Part shown: positions 48,868 to 58,207 of the stretch, piece after piece | Position numbering within the stretch: position 1 is the first letter of the stretch | Layout of the letters: each line of letters opens with the position of its first letter | Assembly: GCA_947455465.1 (NCBI GenBank) | Contig: CANGNS010000009.1 | Span: 54,283-118,282 of the forward strand | From: Comamonadaceae bacterium | GTDB taxonomy: Bacteria > Pseudomonadota > Gammaproteobacteria > Burkholderiales > Burkholderiaceae_C | Direction: 5' to 3' | DNA length: 64,000 nucleotides | Translations under genes and position numbers: made by a program | The notes under the pieces: generated by a model | Told to the model about the DNA's origin: nothing | The model's database searches: none | The model's input: the letters and a program-made list of their open reading frames with translations, nothing else

Positions 48868-50046
48868 TTACATCTTGCAGCCGCGGCCCGGGTCGGCCAG
48901 CTTGGCGCTGGCGATGCCAATTTTTTTGTTCTCTTTGGCGCCGGCTTGGCGGATATAAAAATCCTGCACCGGGTTGTGGGCAGCCGAGATGGTGAAGGGG
49001 CCGCGCGGGCTGTCAATCGTGGCCTTGCCCAGCGCGGCAGAAATGTCGGCCGATTTGGTCGCATCGCCTTTGGTGGCGTTCAGGCCGATGGCCAGCATTT
49101 GCGCGGCGTCATAGCCTTGCACCGCGTACACGTCGGGCTGCATTTTGAAGGTCTTGGCATAGGCCAAACGGAAAGCCTTATCACGCTTAGTGTCCAGGCT
49201 GTCGGCATAATGCAAGGCGGTGATGATGCCGTCGGCCGCAGCGCCCTGGGCGTCCAGGTTGCCGTCGGTGATAAAGCCCGATCCGTACAGCGGAATGCTG
49301 GTTTTCAGGCCTGCAGCCGCATAGTCTTTGACAAACTTCACCGCTGCACCACCGGCAAAAAAGGTGAACACCGCGTCCGGCTTGGTGGCGGCGATTTCGG
49401 TCAGCAAGCCCTGGAACTCCACGTTGGGGAAGGGCAGGCTTAGCTCTTTAACGACGGTGCCGCCGCCTTTTTCAAAACTTTCTTTAAAACCGCGCACGGT
49501 TTCATCACCCGCTGCGTATTTCCAGGTGATGGTGACGGCTTTCTTGATGCCTTTTTTGGCCATCACCTCGCCCATGGCGTAGCCGGGCTGCCAGTTGGAA
49601 AACGAGCTACGGAAAATATTGGGCGCACACATGGCGCCGGTGACCGCGTCCGCACCGGCGTTGGGCACGATCAACAGCGTGCCGCTTTCCTTGGCCGCTT
49701 TGGCCATGGCCATGGCCACGCCAGAGTGCACGCTTCCAATCAGCACGTCCACTTGGTCGCGCTTGATGAGTTTATTGACGTTGTCGGTGGCCTTGGACGG
49801 CTCGGACTCGTCATCCACCTTGAAATACTCCACCTCGCGCCCGGCGATCTTGCCGCCTAGCTCATTGACGTGCTGGCGAAAACCATTCTCGATCGCGGTG
49901 CCCAAGGAGGCGTAGGTGCCGGTGTAGGGCAACATCAGACCCACTTTAAGCTTGGCCGGGGTTTGGGCCATGGCCAGGGTTGCGCCCATAGCGCACAAAG
50001 CCAGTGCGCCGCTTTGGCGGGCCAGGTGGGTCCAATCGCGTTGCAT
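48868..50046 (-). CDS. ABC transporter substrate-binding protein, second Liv system
   Basis: A 392-residue periplasmic receptor. The chosen start MQRDWTHLARQSGALALCAM has AAGGAG upstream and yields a signal peptide ending ATLAMAQ. The mature part reads LKVGLMLPYTGTYASLGTAIENGFRQHVNELGG, then KVDDESEPSKATDNVNKLI and LIGSVHSGVAMAMAKAAKESG, typical of type-I receptors in the aromatic-acid/benzoate-like branch of Peripla_BP_6. It is the first gene of the second Liv operon and divergent from paaH-paaJ, so an aromatic or dicarboxylic acid ligand is plausible but unproven. Confidence 0.88.
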   Translation of the reverse strand: MQRDWTHLARQSGALALCAMGATLAMAQTPAKLKVGLMLPYTGTYASLGTAIENGFRQHVNELGGKIAGREVEYFKVDDESEPSKATDNVNKLIKRDQVDVLIGSVHSGVAMAMAKAAKESGTLLIVPNAGADAVTGAMCAPNIFRSSFSNWQPGYAMGEVMAKKGIKKAVTITWKYAAGDETVRGFKESFEKGGGTVVKELSLPFPNVEFQGLLTEIAATKPDAVFTFFAGGAAVKFVKDYAAAGLKTSIPLYGSGFITDGNLDAQGAAADGIITALHYADSLDTKRDKAFRLAYAKTFKMQPDVYAVQGYDAAQMLAIGLNATKGDATKSADISAALGKATIDSPRGPFTISAAHNPVQDFYIRQAGAKENKKIGIASAKLADPGRGCKM

Positions 50047-50258
50047 GCAGTGTCTCCTTGAATGTGACATTGAGTTCTTCGTTAAGGCACACATTGTTGG
50101 ATGCCAGACTGGTCTGTCTTGGCTGCCGGGGCGCCATAACAAGCCACAATTGTCTCAGCAAAAGCTGCCGCAGTATTTTTGGGGCTGTGTCTGCACCGCT
50201 ACCATGCAGCATGGGGGCGGTCATACGCCGCTTGCGCACTGAATTTTTCTTAATACAT

Positions 50259-51782
50259 ATGAGTACACCACTTTCTGAGGCCAAGGTACTGGTCGCCGGC
50301 GCCGGCATCATGGGCGCGGGCATTGCCCAAGTTGCAGCCCAGGCGGGGCACAGCGTCACCCTCATGGATGCCCGTGCCGGCGCCGCCCACGAGGCCAAAG
50401 TCGCGCTGCAAAGCCGGCTTGAAGCCCTGGTCGCCAAAGGCAAGTTCAGCGCCGATGCGCTGGCCGCGCTGCTGGGACGCATCCACCCGGTCGACAGCCT
50501 GGCCCAAGCGGGCAGCGCCGACCTGGTGATCGAGGCTATTGTCGAAAACTTGGATGCCAAGCGCGCTCTGTTCGCGCAGCTCGAAAACATGCTTGGCCCG
50601 CACTGCGTGCTGGCCAGTAACACCTCCTCGCTGTCGATTACTGCCATCGCCAAGGGTTTGCAGCAGCCCGGGCGGGTGGTGGGCATGCACTTTTTCAACC
50701 CCGTGCCGCAAATGAAGCTGGTCGAGGTGGTCTCGGGCCTGCAAACCGAGCCCGCCGTGGCGCAGGCCATTGCCGCCTTGGCAGCGGCCTGGGGCAAACA
50801 GGCGGTATTTGCCCGCTCCACGCCGGGCTTTATCGTCAACCGCATCGCCCGCCCGCTCTATGCCGAGGCGCTGGCGCTGCTGCACGAGCAAGCCGCGCCA
50901 CCCGAAGTGCTGGACGCCTGCATGCGCGCCATCGGTTTTCGCATGGGGCCTTGCGAGCTTATGGACTTGATAGGCCACGACACCAATTTCGCCGTGACCC
51001 AGGCGGTGTATGCGGCCAACTTCTTTGATAAGCGTTACACGCCCTCACTGGTGCAAAGCGCGCTGCTAGACGGCGGCATGCTCGGGCGTAAGTCGGGGCG
51101 CGGAATTTACGACTACACGGCAGGCGCGGTTGCCCCCAGCCTTCCCCCACTTGCGCCGGTGCAAGCAGATGATTTGCCGCGCAAGGTGCAGCTTCATCAG
51201 CAGGCACAGCATGCGCCTTGCATGGCCGGGTGGCAAGCCGTGCTGAGCGCCGCGGGGGTTTTGGTGGAGTTGCTGCCAGGCAGCGATTGGACCGGTCTGC
51301 AAGCGGGCGATCTGCAACTGCGCCAGACCGACGGGCGCCCGGCATCCGCCCTGGGTGCGCAAGTGCTGGTCTACGACTGGCATGGGGGCGCAGGCGGTGC
51401 ACTGGCCTTTGCCGCCTCCTCGGGCGCCAGCGCGCAGTCGCTGGCGCAGGGCGAGGCCTTGCTGCAAGCCCTGGGTTTTGCGCCCCAGCGCGTGGCCGAT
51501 CTGCCGGGCTTGGTGGCTGCGCGCACGCTGGCCATGCTGGTCAATGAGGCGGCCGACGCGGTGCAGCAAGGCGTTTGTGATGTGCCCGGTGCCAATGCCG
51601 CCATGAGGCTGGGCGTTAATTACCCCGCAGGCCCGTTTGAGTGGCTGCAGCGCTGGGGGGCGCCCGCCGTTGTAGGCGTTCTGCAAGCACTCGATGATTT
51701 TTACCGGGGCGAGCGCTACCGCGTCAGCCCTTGGCTGCGCCATGCCTTATGGCAGCAAGCCCACACTTCGCCCAGTCTTTGA
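50259..51782 (+). CDS. paaH: 3-hydroxyacyl-CoA dehydrogenase, PaaH type
   Basis: A 507-residue NAD-dependent dehydrogenase with KVLVAGAGIMGAGIAQVAAQAGHSV as NAD site, LVIEAIVENLDAKRALFAQLE, SNTSSLSITAIA, VVGMHFFNPVPQMKLVEVV (catalytic His) and TPGFIVNRIARPLYAEAL. It contains two C-terminal 3HCDH domains, the second about 400-505, giving the length of PaaH/PaaC enzymes that oxidise 3-hydroxyadipyl-CoA in phenylacetate breakdown. No Shine-Dalgarno is visible; TAATAC lies just before the ATG. Directly followed by a thiolase after 11 bases, so together they complete beta-oxidation of a C6 dicarboxylyl-CoA. Other hydroxyacyl-CoA substrates are possible. Confidence 0.87.
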   Translation: MSTPLSEAKVLVAGAGIMGAGIAQVAAQAGHSVTLMDARAGAAHEAKVALQSRLEALVAKGKFSADALAALLGRIHPVDSLAQAGSADLVIEAIVENLDAKRALFAQLENMLGPHCVLASNTSSLSITAIAKGLQQPGRVVGMHFFNPVPQMKLVEVVSGLQTEPAVAQAIAALAAAWGKQAVFARSTPGFIVNRIARPLYAEALALLHEQAAPPEVLDACMRAIGFRMGPCELMDLIGHDTNFAVTQAVYAANFFDKRYTPSLVQSALLDGGMLGRKSGRGIYDYTAGAVAPSLPPLAPVQADDLPRKVQLHQQAQHAPCMAGWQAVLSAAGVLVELLPGSDWTGLQAGDLQLRQTDGRPASALGAQVLVYDWHGGAGGALAFAASSGASAQSLAQGEALLQALGFAPQRVADLPGLVAARTLAMLVNEAADAVQQGVCDVPGANAAMRLGVNYPAGPFEWLQRWGAPAVVGVLQALDDFYRGERYRVSPWLRHALWQQAHTSPSL

Positions 51783-51793
51783 AAGCCGCACCC

Positions 51794-52996
51794 ATGCCAC
51801 ACGCCTTTATTTGCGACGCCATCCGCACCCCTTTTGGCCGCTACGGCGGCGCGCTGTCTTCGGTGCGCACCGACGATTTGGCCGCCCTGCCCATCAGCGC
51901 CCTCATGGCGCGCAACCCCGGCGTGGACTGGACGGCGCTAGACGATGTCTTCTACGGCTGCGCCAACCAAGCGGGCGAGGACAACCGCAACGTGGCGCGC
52001 ATGGCCGCTTTGCTGGCCGGCTTGCCTATCGAGGTGCCCGGCGCCACCATCAACCGCTTGTGCGGCTCCAGCCTGGACGCGGTAGGCAGCGCGGCGCGTG
52101 CCATCAAAAGTGGCGAGGCGCAATTGATGATTGCCGGCGGCGTCGAAAGCATGAGCCGCGCGCCTTTTGTCATGCCCAAGATGGACAGCGCCTTTGGCCG
52201 CAACAACGCGGTCTACGACACCACCATCGGCTGGCGCTTTGTCAACCCGCGCATGCAGGCGCTCCACGGGATCGACTCCATGCCCGAGACCGCCGAAAAC
52301 GTTGCCCAGCAATGGGACATCAGCCGCCAGGCACAAGACGCCATGGCGCTGCGCTCGCAGCACAACGCGGTGCGCGCCCAGGCCGAGGGCTTTTTTGATG
52401 CGCAAATCGTTCCGGTAGCCATTGCGCAAAAGAAAGGCGACACGCTGCTGGTGCGCCAGGACGAGCATCCGCGCAGCACCTCGCTGGAGGCGCTGGCCAA
52501 GCTCAAACCCATCGTCCACGCCCAGGGCACGGTGACGGCGGGCAACGCCTCGGGCGTGAACGATGGCGCCTGCGCGCTCTTGCTGGCCAGCGAGGCCGCC
52601 GCCCAGCGCCACGGCCTGCAGCCGCGCGCCCGGGTGCTGGGCATGGCCACGGTCGGCCTTGCGCCGCGCATCATGGGCTTTGGCCCGGCCCCGGCGGTAC
52701 GCAAAGTGCTAGCCCAAACCGACCTGATGCTGGCGCAAATGGACGTGATCGAGCTCAACGAGGCCTTTGCCGCACAAGGCCTGGCCGTCTTGCGCGACCT
52801 AGGTTTGGCCGACGATGACGCCCGCGTGAACCCGAACGGCGGCGCCATCGCCCTGGGCCATCCGCTGGGTGCTAGCGGTGCGCGCCTGGTCACTACGGCG
52901 GTGCAGCAATTGCACGCCAGCGGCGGGCGCTACGCGCTGTGTACTATGTGCATCGGCGTTGGGCAAGGCATTGCACTCGTGATAGAACGGGTCTAG
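51794..52996 (+). CDS. paaJ: 3-oxoadipyl-CoA thiolase type acetyltransferase
   Basis: A 400-residue thiolase, MPHAFICDAIRTPFGRYGGA onwards, with active-site Cys in INRLCGSSLDAVGSAARAI, GGVESMSRAPFVMPK, ELNEAFAAQGLAVLRDLG, the His in NPNGGAIALGHPLGASGARL and the second Cys in LCTMCIGVGQGIALV. The GRYGGAL and SMSRAPFVMPK forms are characteristic of PcaF/PaaJ beta-ketoadipyl-CoA thiolases, which release acetyl-CoA and succinyl-CoA. It follows paaH in an operon. No ring-opening paaABCDE or pca genes are nearby, so adipate-like dicarboxylates are an alternative substrate. Confidence 0.88.
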   Translation: MPHAFICDAIRTPFGRYGGALSSVRTDDLAALPISALMARNPGVDWTALDDVFYGCANQAGEDNRNVARMAALLAGLPIEVPGATINRLCGSSLDAVGSAARAIKSGEAQLMIAGGVESMSRAPFVMPKMDSAFGRNNAVYDTTIGWRFVNPRMQALHGIDSMPETAENVAQQWDISRQAQDAMALRSQHNAVRAQAEGFFDAQIVPVAIAQKKGDTLLVRQDEHPRSTSLEALAKLKPIVHAQGTVTAGNASGVNDGACALLLASEAAAQRHGLQPRARVLGMATVGLAPRIMGFGPAPAVRKVLAQTDLMLAQMDVIELNEAFAAQGLAVLRDLGLADDDARVNPNGGAIALGHPLGASGARLVTTAVQQLHASGGRYALCTMCIGVGQGIALVIERV

Positions 52997-53030
52997 CCAC
53001 TGCCCTCAAACACAAGAGGCCACAACGACT

Positions 53031-54524
53031 ATGCATACCGAACCGCCCTTTATTGCACCGCAAAAGTACCATTCGGCCGCCGAGGCCTTGGCCCAGGTGC
53101 AGGCCATTTATGCCCAGAGCATTGCCCACTTGCGCAGCTGCATGCAGCGCTTTGTGGCTGGCGACAACACGCTGGGCCATGTGCGGGCCTGCTACCCGCT
53201 GGTGCGCGTGCACACCGACACGGTGGCCCGCACCGGAAAAGCCGAGGGCACAGGCCTGAGCTATGGCTTTGTAGCCGGACCGGGCCGCTTTGAAACCACC
53301 CTGACGCGCCCTGACCTCTACCAACGCTACTACCTGGAGCAATTTGAACTCCTGCTAGCCAACCATGCGGTGGCGCTGGAAATTAGCACCAGCAACCAGC
53401 CCATTCCCGTGCATTTTTCGTTTGCCGACAACGACCACGTCGAGGGCGAAATGAGTGCCGAGCGCCGCGCCCATATGCGCGACGTCTTTGACCTGCCCGA
53501 CCTGGCCGCCATGGACGACGGTATTGCCAACGGCACCTACGCGCCAGCGCCAGGCGAGCCACAGCCCCTGTCGCTGTTTACCGCGCCACGCGTGGACTAC
53601 TCGCTGCACCGGCTGCGCCACTACACCGGCACGCTGCCCGAGCACTTCCAGAACTTTGTGCTGTTTACCAACTACCAGTTCTATATCGACGAATTCATTG
53701 CCCTGGGCCGCGCCGCCATGGCCGACCCGGGCAGCCCCTACAGCGCTTTTGTGGAGCCCGGCAACCTGACGACCCACCGCGTGGCCGGCGCCGGCGCCGC
53801 ACCCAAGCCCGAAGGGACAAGCCCCCCGCGCCTGCCGCAAATGCCCGGCTACCACCTGGTGCGCGAGGACGGCAGCGGCATCAGCATGGTCAATATCGGC
53901 GTGGGCCCGGCCAATGCCAAAAACATCACCGACCACATCGCCGTGCTGCGCCCACACGCCTGGATCATGCTCGGCCACTGTGCCGGACTGCGCAACACCC
54001 AGCAATTGGGCGACTATGTGCTGGCGCACGGCTATGTGCGCGAAGACCATGTGCTGGACGAAGAGCTACCGCTGTGGGTGCCCATCCCCGCGCTGGCCGA
54101 AATCCAAGTAGCGCTAGAGCAGGCGGTGGCAGACGTGACCGGCCTCAAGGGAAGTGCCTTAAAGAGTATTTTGCGCACCGGCACCGTGGCCAGCACCGAC
54201 AACCGCAACTGGGAACTCTTGCCCGACAACCAGCCGCAACGCCGCTTTAGCCAAAGCCGCGCCGTGGCCCTGGACATGGAAAGCGCAACCATCGCCGCCA
54301 ACGGTTTTCGTTTTCGCGTGCCCTATGGCACATTGCTATGCGTCAGCGATAAACCGCTGCACGGCGAAATCAAGCTGCCCGGCATGGCCAACCACTTCTA
54401 CCGCGAACGCGTGGACCAGCACCTGCGCATCGGCATGCGCGCTATCGAACTGATGCGCGAGCGTGGCTTGGACCAGCTGCACAGCCGCAAACTGCGCAGT
54501 TTTGCGGAAGTGGCGTTTCAGTAA
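53031..54524 (+). CDS. amn: AMP nucleosidase
   Basis: A 497-residue protein matching bacterial AMP nucleosidase. The N-terminal domain (about 1-185) has YALVRVHTDTVARTGKAEGTGLSYGFVAGPGRFETTLTRPDLY-like blocks. The C-terminal nucleoside phosphorylase-like domain has LREDGSGISMVNIGVGPANAKNITDHIAVLRPHAWIMLGHCAGLR and VALDMESATIAANGFRFRVPYGTLLCVSDKPLHGE, with the catalytic acidic region. It splits AMP into adenine and ribose-5-phosphate in purine balance. It starts 34 bases after paaJ and faces an adenosine deaminase family gene. Confidence 0.95.
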   Translation: MHTEPPFIAPQKYHSAAEALAQVQAIYAQSIAHLRSCMQRFVAGDNTLGHVRACYPLVRVHTDTVARTGKAEGTGLSYGFVAGPGRFETTLTRPDLYQRYYLEQFELLLANHAVALEISTSNQPIPVHFSFADNDHVEGEMSAERRAHMRDVFDLPDLAAMDDGIANGTYAPAPGEPQPLSLFTAPRVDYSLHRLRHYTGTLPEHFQNFVLFTNYQFYIDEFIALGRAAMADPGSPYSAFVEPGNLTTHRVAGAGAAPKPEGTSPPRLPQMPGYHLVREDGSGISMVNIGVGPANAKNITDHIAVLRPHAWIMLGHCAGLRNTQQLGDYVLAHGYVREDHVLDEELPLWVPIPALAEIQVALEQAVADVTGLKGSALKSILRTGTVASTDNRNWELLPDNQPQRRFSQSRAVALDMESATIAANGFRFRVPYGTLLCVSDKPLHGEIKLPGMANHFYRERVDQHLRIGMRAIELMRERGLDQLHSRKLRSFAEVAFQ

Positions 54525-54558
54525 GACTCGGCGCAGAGATTTGCAGGCACACATCGCG

Positions 54559-55560
54559 CTACCAAGCCTGCAAAGCGCGCAACAAATCCGCCTTGGTATC
54601 CGCATCGGCAAAGCTGGCCTCGATGGAGGTGCGGGCGACGGCGCGGATGTCCTCGTCGTTCCAACCAAAAGTCTCGCGGCATAAGGCGTATTCGCCGACC
54701 AGGCTGGCGCCCAAGAGCGCCGGGTCGTCGGTGTTGAGCGAAACGCGCACGCCCGCTGCGCGCAGCGTCTCAATGGGGTGCGCGGCGATTGACGGATAAA
54801 CGCCCAGCACTACATTGGACGTGGGGCAAATGCCCAGCGGTATGCCGCAATCGGCCAGCACCTGCACCAATACCGCATCCTCTACGGCGCGCACGCCGTG
54901 GTCAATGCGGTCGGCACCCAGGAGGTTTATCGCATCCCACACGCCTTCGGGACCGCTGGACTCGCCGGCATGCACGGTGCGGCGCAGGCCCGCATCGGCC
55001 GCGCGCTTAAACGCGTCGGCAAAACGTGGGCCGGTGCGCCCGGCAGTGGCCTCGTTACCGTCCACGGACAAAGCCCGCACGCGCGGATGGCGCAGAGCCC
55101 GCAAGGTATCGACCAACTCGATGGCCTGGGCAGCGGTCTGGGTGCGCAACAAGCTGACGCACAAGCCCACCTGGGGCAATCCGTCTTGCTCAGCGGCGCG
55201 AAAGCCGGCATCCATGGCGTCGATCATGGCCGCAAGGCGCCCCTGCCATGCGTGCCAGTGCGTAGGGTTGAAGATGACATCGGCATAGCCGGTGCCGTTG
55301 TCCGCCAGGCGCTGGCTCAGGCCGTAGCTCAGATCAAACAGGCGCTGCGGGGTGCAGGCCAGACCGCAGGCCAAATCCAGAAACGCCAAAAAGTCTGCCA
55401 ACCCTGCAAAGCGGAACAAATCCTCCTGCGGGCGAGGCAAGGCCACGCCCTCGGCCTGGGCCCATTGCGCGATGGTGGCAGCCTCGAAGCAGCCCTCCAA
55501 ATGCAGATGCACTTCGGCTTTGGGCAGGGCGTGGAGGCGGGGGTGGGTGGTGCTTGTCAT
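54559..55560 (-). CDS. add: Adenosine deaminase family protein
   Basis: A 333-residue amidohydrolase with the zinc HxH motif in LPKAEVHLHLEGCF, HAGES, DRIDHGVRAVED and SLNTDDPALLG, the catalytic set of adenosine/adenine/AMP deaminases. It deaminates a purine to the inosine or hypoxanthine form. The start at 55560 gives the family N-terminus; an in-frame ATG at 55596 is possible, and neither has a good ribosome site. Convergence with amn, which makes adenine, raises adenine deaminase activity as an alternative. Substrate choice cannot be settled by eye. Confidence 0.85.
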   Translation of the reverse strand: MTSTTHPRLHALPKAEVHLHLEGCFEAATIAQWAQAEGVALPRPQEDLFRFAGLADFLAFLDLACGLACTPQRLFDLSYGLSQRLADNGTGYADVIFNPTHWHAWQGRLAAMIDAMDAGFRAAEQDGLPQVGLCVSLLRTQTAAQAIELVDTLRALRHPRVRALSVDGNEATAGRTGPRFADAFKRAADAGLRRTVHAGESSGPEGVWDAINLLGADRIDHGVRAVEDAVLVQVLADCGIPLGICPTSNVVLGVYPSIAAHPIETLRAAGVRVSLNTDDPALLGASLVGEYALCRETFGWNDEDIRAVARTSIEASFADADTKADLLRALQAW

Positions 55561-55656
55561 TGGTGGGGCAAGGTGAAAATACTCACGAATTCTCATTATG
55601 AGTAATAAATTTCGCCTCCATCACTGGGCTCACGCCAATCCACGACAATCTCCCCC

Positions 55657-56595
55657 ATGCCCCACCCTACCCCCAGCCCCCCACTCTTTTCCGCGGACCA
55701 CCTTACCAAGCGTTTTGGTGGCAATACCGTCGTTGATGACCTGTCTTTTGCCATTGCGCCGGGCGAGTGCCTGGGCGTGATCGGGCCCAATGGGGCCGGC
55801 AAAACCACCACCGTGCGTATGTGCCTGGGGCTGACGGCGCCCGATGGCGGCAGCATCAGCGCGCTGGGGCTGCGTATGCCGCAAGACGCGCTGGCGATCA
55901 AGGCGCAGATTGGCGTGGTCACCCAGCTCGACACGCTAGACCCGGACTTCAATTGTGAAGAAAACCTGCTGGTCTATGGCCGCTATTTCGGCATGAAAGA
56001 CCGCGAGATTAAAGAGCGCATTCCCGCGCTCTTAGAGTTTGCTTCGCTCACCAGCAAAGCCAAGGCCAAGCCGGGCGAGTTGTCGGGCGGCATGAAGCGG
56101 CGCCTGAGCCTGGCGCGCGCGCTGGTGAACGACCCCAAGCTCTTGTTACTGGACGAGCCCACCACCGGCCTGGACCCGCAGGCCCGCCACCTGATGTGGG
56201 AGCGTCTGCAAGCGCTCCTGCAGCAAGGCAAATCGATATTGCTAACCACCCACTTCATGGACGAGGCCGAGCGCCTGTGTTCGCGCCTGTTGGTGCTAGA
56301 CCACGGCAAAAAGATTGCCGAAGGCAAGCCGCGTGATTTGATCGCCGAGCACCTGGAGCCCGACGTGGTCGAGGTCTTTGGCGTGGGCGCGCTAGAAGTG
56401 CGCGACGGGCCACTGCGCGAACTGGCTGCCCGCGTGGAAGTCAGCGGCGAGACCGTGTTTTTCTATACCCACCAGGCCGGCGCGCTCTTGCAAGGCCTGG
56501 CCGCCTACCCGCAGCTGCGCACCTTGCACCGCCCGGCCAATCTGGAAGACCTCTTCCTCAAACTGACCGGACGCCAGATCCGCGAGGACGCCTGA
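55657..56595 (+). CDS. ABC transporter ATP-binding protein, NodI-like
   Basis: A 312-residue ATPase: LFSADHLTKRFGGNTVVDDLSFAIAPGECLGVIGPNGAGKTTTVRMCLGL with Walker A GPNGAGKTTT, then VVTQLDTLDPDFNCEENLLVYGRYFGM, the NodI-type Q-loop block, signature LSGGMKRRLSLARAL and Walker B LLLLDEPTTGLDP. The C-terminus (LYTHQ region, RPANLEDLFLKLTGR) is also NodI-like. Together with the permease starting 1 base later it forms an exporter of the DrrA/NodI class. In rhizobia NodIJ exports lipo-chitooligosaccharides; no nod synthesis genes occur here, so the cargo is unknown. Confidence 0.88.
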   Translation: MPHPTPSPPLFSADHLTKRFGGNTVVDDLSFAIAPGECLGVIGPNGAGKTTTVRMCLGLTAPDGGSISALGLRMPQDALAIKAQIGVVTQLDTLDPDFNCEENLLVYGRYFGMKDREIKERIPALLEFASLTSKAKAKPGELSGGMKRRLSLARALVNDPKLLLLDEPTTGLDPQARHLMWERLQALLQQGKSILLTTHFMDEAERLCSRLLVLDHGKKIAEGKPRDLIAEHLEPDVVEVFGVGALEVRDGPLRELAARVEVSGETVFFYTHQAGALLQGLAAYPQLRTLHRPANLEDLFLKLTGRQIREDA

Positions 56596-56596
56596 T

Positions 56597-57439
56597 ATGA
56601 ACACCCCCACCCTCCCCGCCACCACCTCCTCTACGGCCGCCCCAATCCAAAGCCCCTGGCGCGCACCGCGCCTGACGATGCGCTTTTGGCCGGTGTTTCA
56701 ACGCAATTTGCTGGTTTGGCGCAAGCTGGCCATTCCCAGCTTGCTGGGCAATATCGCCGAGCCGCTGATGTGGCTGGTGGCCTTTGGCTACGGCATGGGC
56801 GCGCTGGTCGGCCCGCTGACCATCGACGGGCACACCGTGCCCTACATCTTGTTTCTGGCCAGCGGCAGTATTTGCATGAGCGCCATGAATGCGGCCTCGT
56901 TTGAGGCGCTGTATTCCGCCTTCTCGCGCATGCATGTGCAAAAAACCTGGGACGGCATCATGAACGCGCCGGTCGGCCTGGACGACATCGTGCTGGCCGA
57001 AATGCTGTGGGCGGCGTTTAAAGCGCTGTTTACCGTGACGGCGATTTTGGGCGTGATGCTGGCCCTGCAAATCAGCCACAGCCCCAAGCTGCTGGTGGCC
57101 TGGCCAGTGCTGCTGGGCGTGGGCATTACCTTTAGCTCGATGGCGCTGGTGTTTAACGCCATGGCCAAGGGCTATGACTTTTTTACCTATTACTTCACGC
57201 TGTTTCTCACGCCCACCATGTTTTTGGGTGGTGTGTTTTTTCCGCTGGAGCAGCTGCCGCCGTTTGTGCGCGCCGTGGCCGACTGGCTGCCGCTGGCCAA
57301 TGCGGTGGCGCTGGTGCGGCCTTTGTTTATGGACCAGTGGCCCGAGCACATTCTTTTCCACGGCGGCGTGCTGCTGGCCTATGCAGTGGTGTCTTTCTGG
57401 GTGGCGCTGGCGCTCACGCGCAAACGCTTCGGCCAGTAA
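56597..57439 (+). CDS. ABC-2 type permease, NodJ-like
   Basis: A 280-residue ABC-2 permease with six membrane segments. Characteristic NodJ blocks are VFQRNLLVWRKLAIPSLLGNIAEPLMWLVAFGYGMG, LASGSICMSAMNAASFEALYSAFSRMHVQKTWDGIMNAPV and the C-terminal LTPTMFLGGVFFPLEQLPPFVRAVADWLPLANAVALVRPLF. It is the membrane partner of the preceding NodI-like ATPase and is tightly linked to it. The next gene starts 12 bases downstream, hinting at a four-gene transcript with the phosphoesterase and kinase. Confidence 0.88.
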   Translation: MNTPTLPATTSSTAAPIQSPWRAPRLTMRFWPVFQRNLLVWRKLAIPSLLGNIAEPLMWLVAFGYGMGALVGPLTIDGHTVPYILFLASGSICMSAMNAASFEALYSAFSRMHVQKTWDGIMNAPVGLDDIVLAEMLWAAFKALFTVTAILGVMLALQISHSPKLLVAWPVLLGVGITFSSMALVFNAMAKGYDFFTYYFTLFLTPTMFLGGVFFPLEQLPPFVRAVADWLPLANAVALVRPLFMDQWPEHILFHGGVLLAYAVVSFWVALALTRKRFGQ

Positions 57440-57451
57440 ACGCAGGTCATC

Positions 57452-58207
57452 ATGCGCATTGCCGTGCTCTCTGATGTGCACAGCAATTGGCATGCACTAG
57501 AAGCCTGCCTGGACCACGCCCGCAGCCAAGGCGCGCAGGCGTTTGCCTTCTTGGGCGACCTGGTGGGCTACGGCGCCTACCCGGCGCAGGTGGTGGAGCG
57601 CATCATGGCCCTGGCGAACGACGGTGCGCTGGTTATCCAGGGCAACCATGACGCCCTGGCCGTCAGCCCGCCCACGGCCCTCACGCACGTGGGCGACCAT
57701 GGCGCGGCCTGGACGCATGCGCAGCTGAGCCCGGCCCAGCGCGCTTGGCTCGCGGGGTTGTCGCTGACGGTTCAGCAAGGCCCGCTGCTGTTGGTGCACG
57801 CCAGCGCCGAGCGGCCCGAACGCTGGCGCTACGTCACCGACAGCCTGGCCGCTCAGCACAGCCTGGACGCGGCCAGCGCGCAGTGGCCCGAGGTGCGCTA
57901 CCTCTTGGGCGGCCATGTGCACCAGCAAACTTTGTACTACCGGGGCGCGGACAAGCGCCTCATGTCTTTTGCGCCACAGGCGCAGGTGCCTATTCCGGTG
58001 CCGGCGCACCGCCAGTGGCTGGCCACGGTGGGCTCGGTGGGCCAACCGCGCGATGGGCGCACCGAGGCCATGTATGCGCTCTTGGACCTGGGGCGGGCGC
58101 ACCTGCATTTTTTTCGCGTGGCTTATGACGTAGCAGCCGCAGCCGCAGCCATTCGCGCAAGCGGTTTGCCACCGTTTTTTGCTGACCGGCTGGAGCGCGG
58201 GCAATGA
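57452..58207 (+). CDS. Metallophosphoesterase (calcineurin-like)
   Basis: A 251-residue protein with the complete calcineurin-like metal set: SDVHSN (7-12), GDLVGYG (35-41), GNHD (64-67), LVHAS near 120 and GGHVHQ near 154. The GDLVGYG form is typical of a family that includes small phosphodiesterases and some protein phosphatases. It has no signal or membrane segment. It overlaps the kinase-UspA gene by four bases (ATGA), so the two are translated in tandem, suggesting a phosphatase or phosphodiesterase working with that kinase. This partnership is inferred. Confidence 0.87.
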   Translation: MRIAVLSDVHSNWHALEACLDHARSQGAQAFAFLGDLVGYGAYPAQVVERIMALANDGALVIQGNHDALAVSPPTALTHVGDHGAAWTHAQLSPAQRAWLAGLSLTVQQGPLLLVHASAERPERWRYVTDSLAAQHSLDAASAQWPEVRYLLGGHVHQQTLYYRGADKRLMSFAPQAQVPIPVPAHRQWLATVGSVGQPRDGRTEAMYALLDLGRAHLHFFRVAYDVAAAAAAIRASGLPPFFADRLERGQ

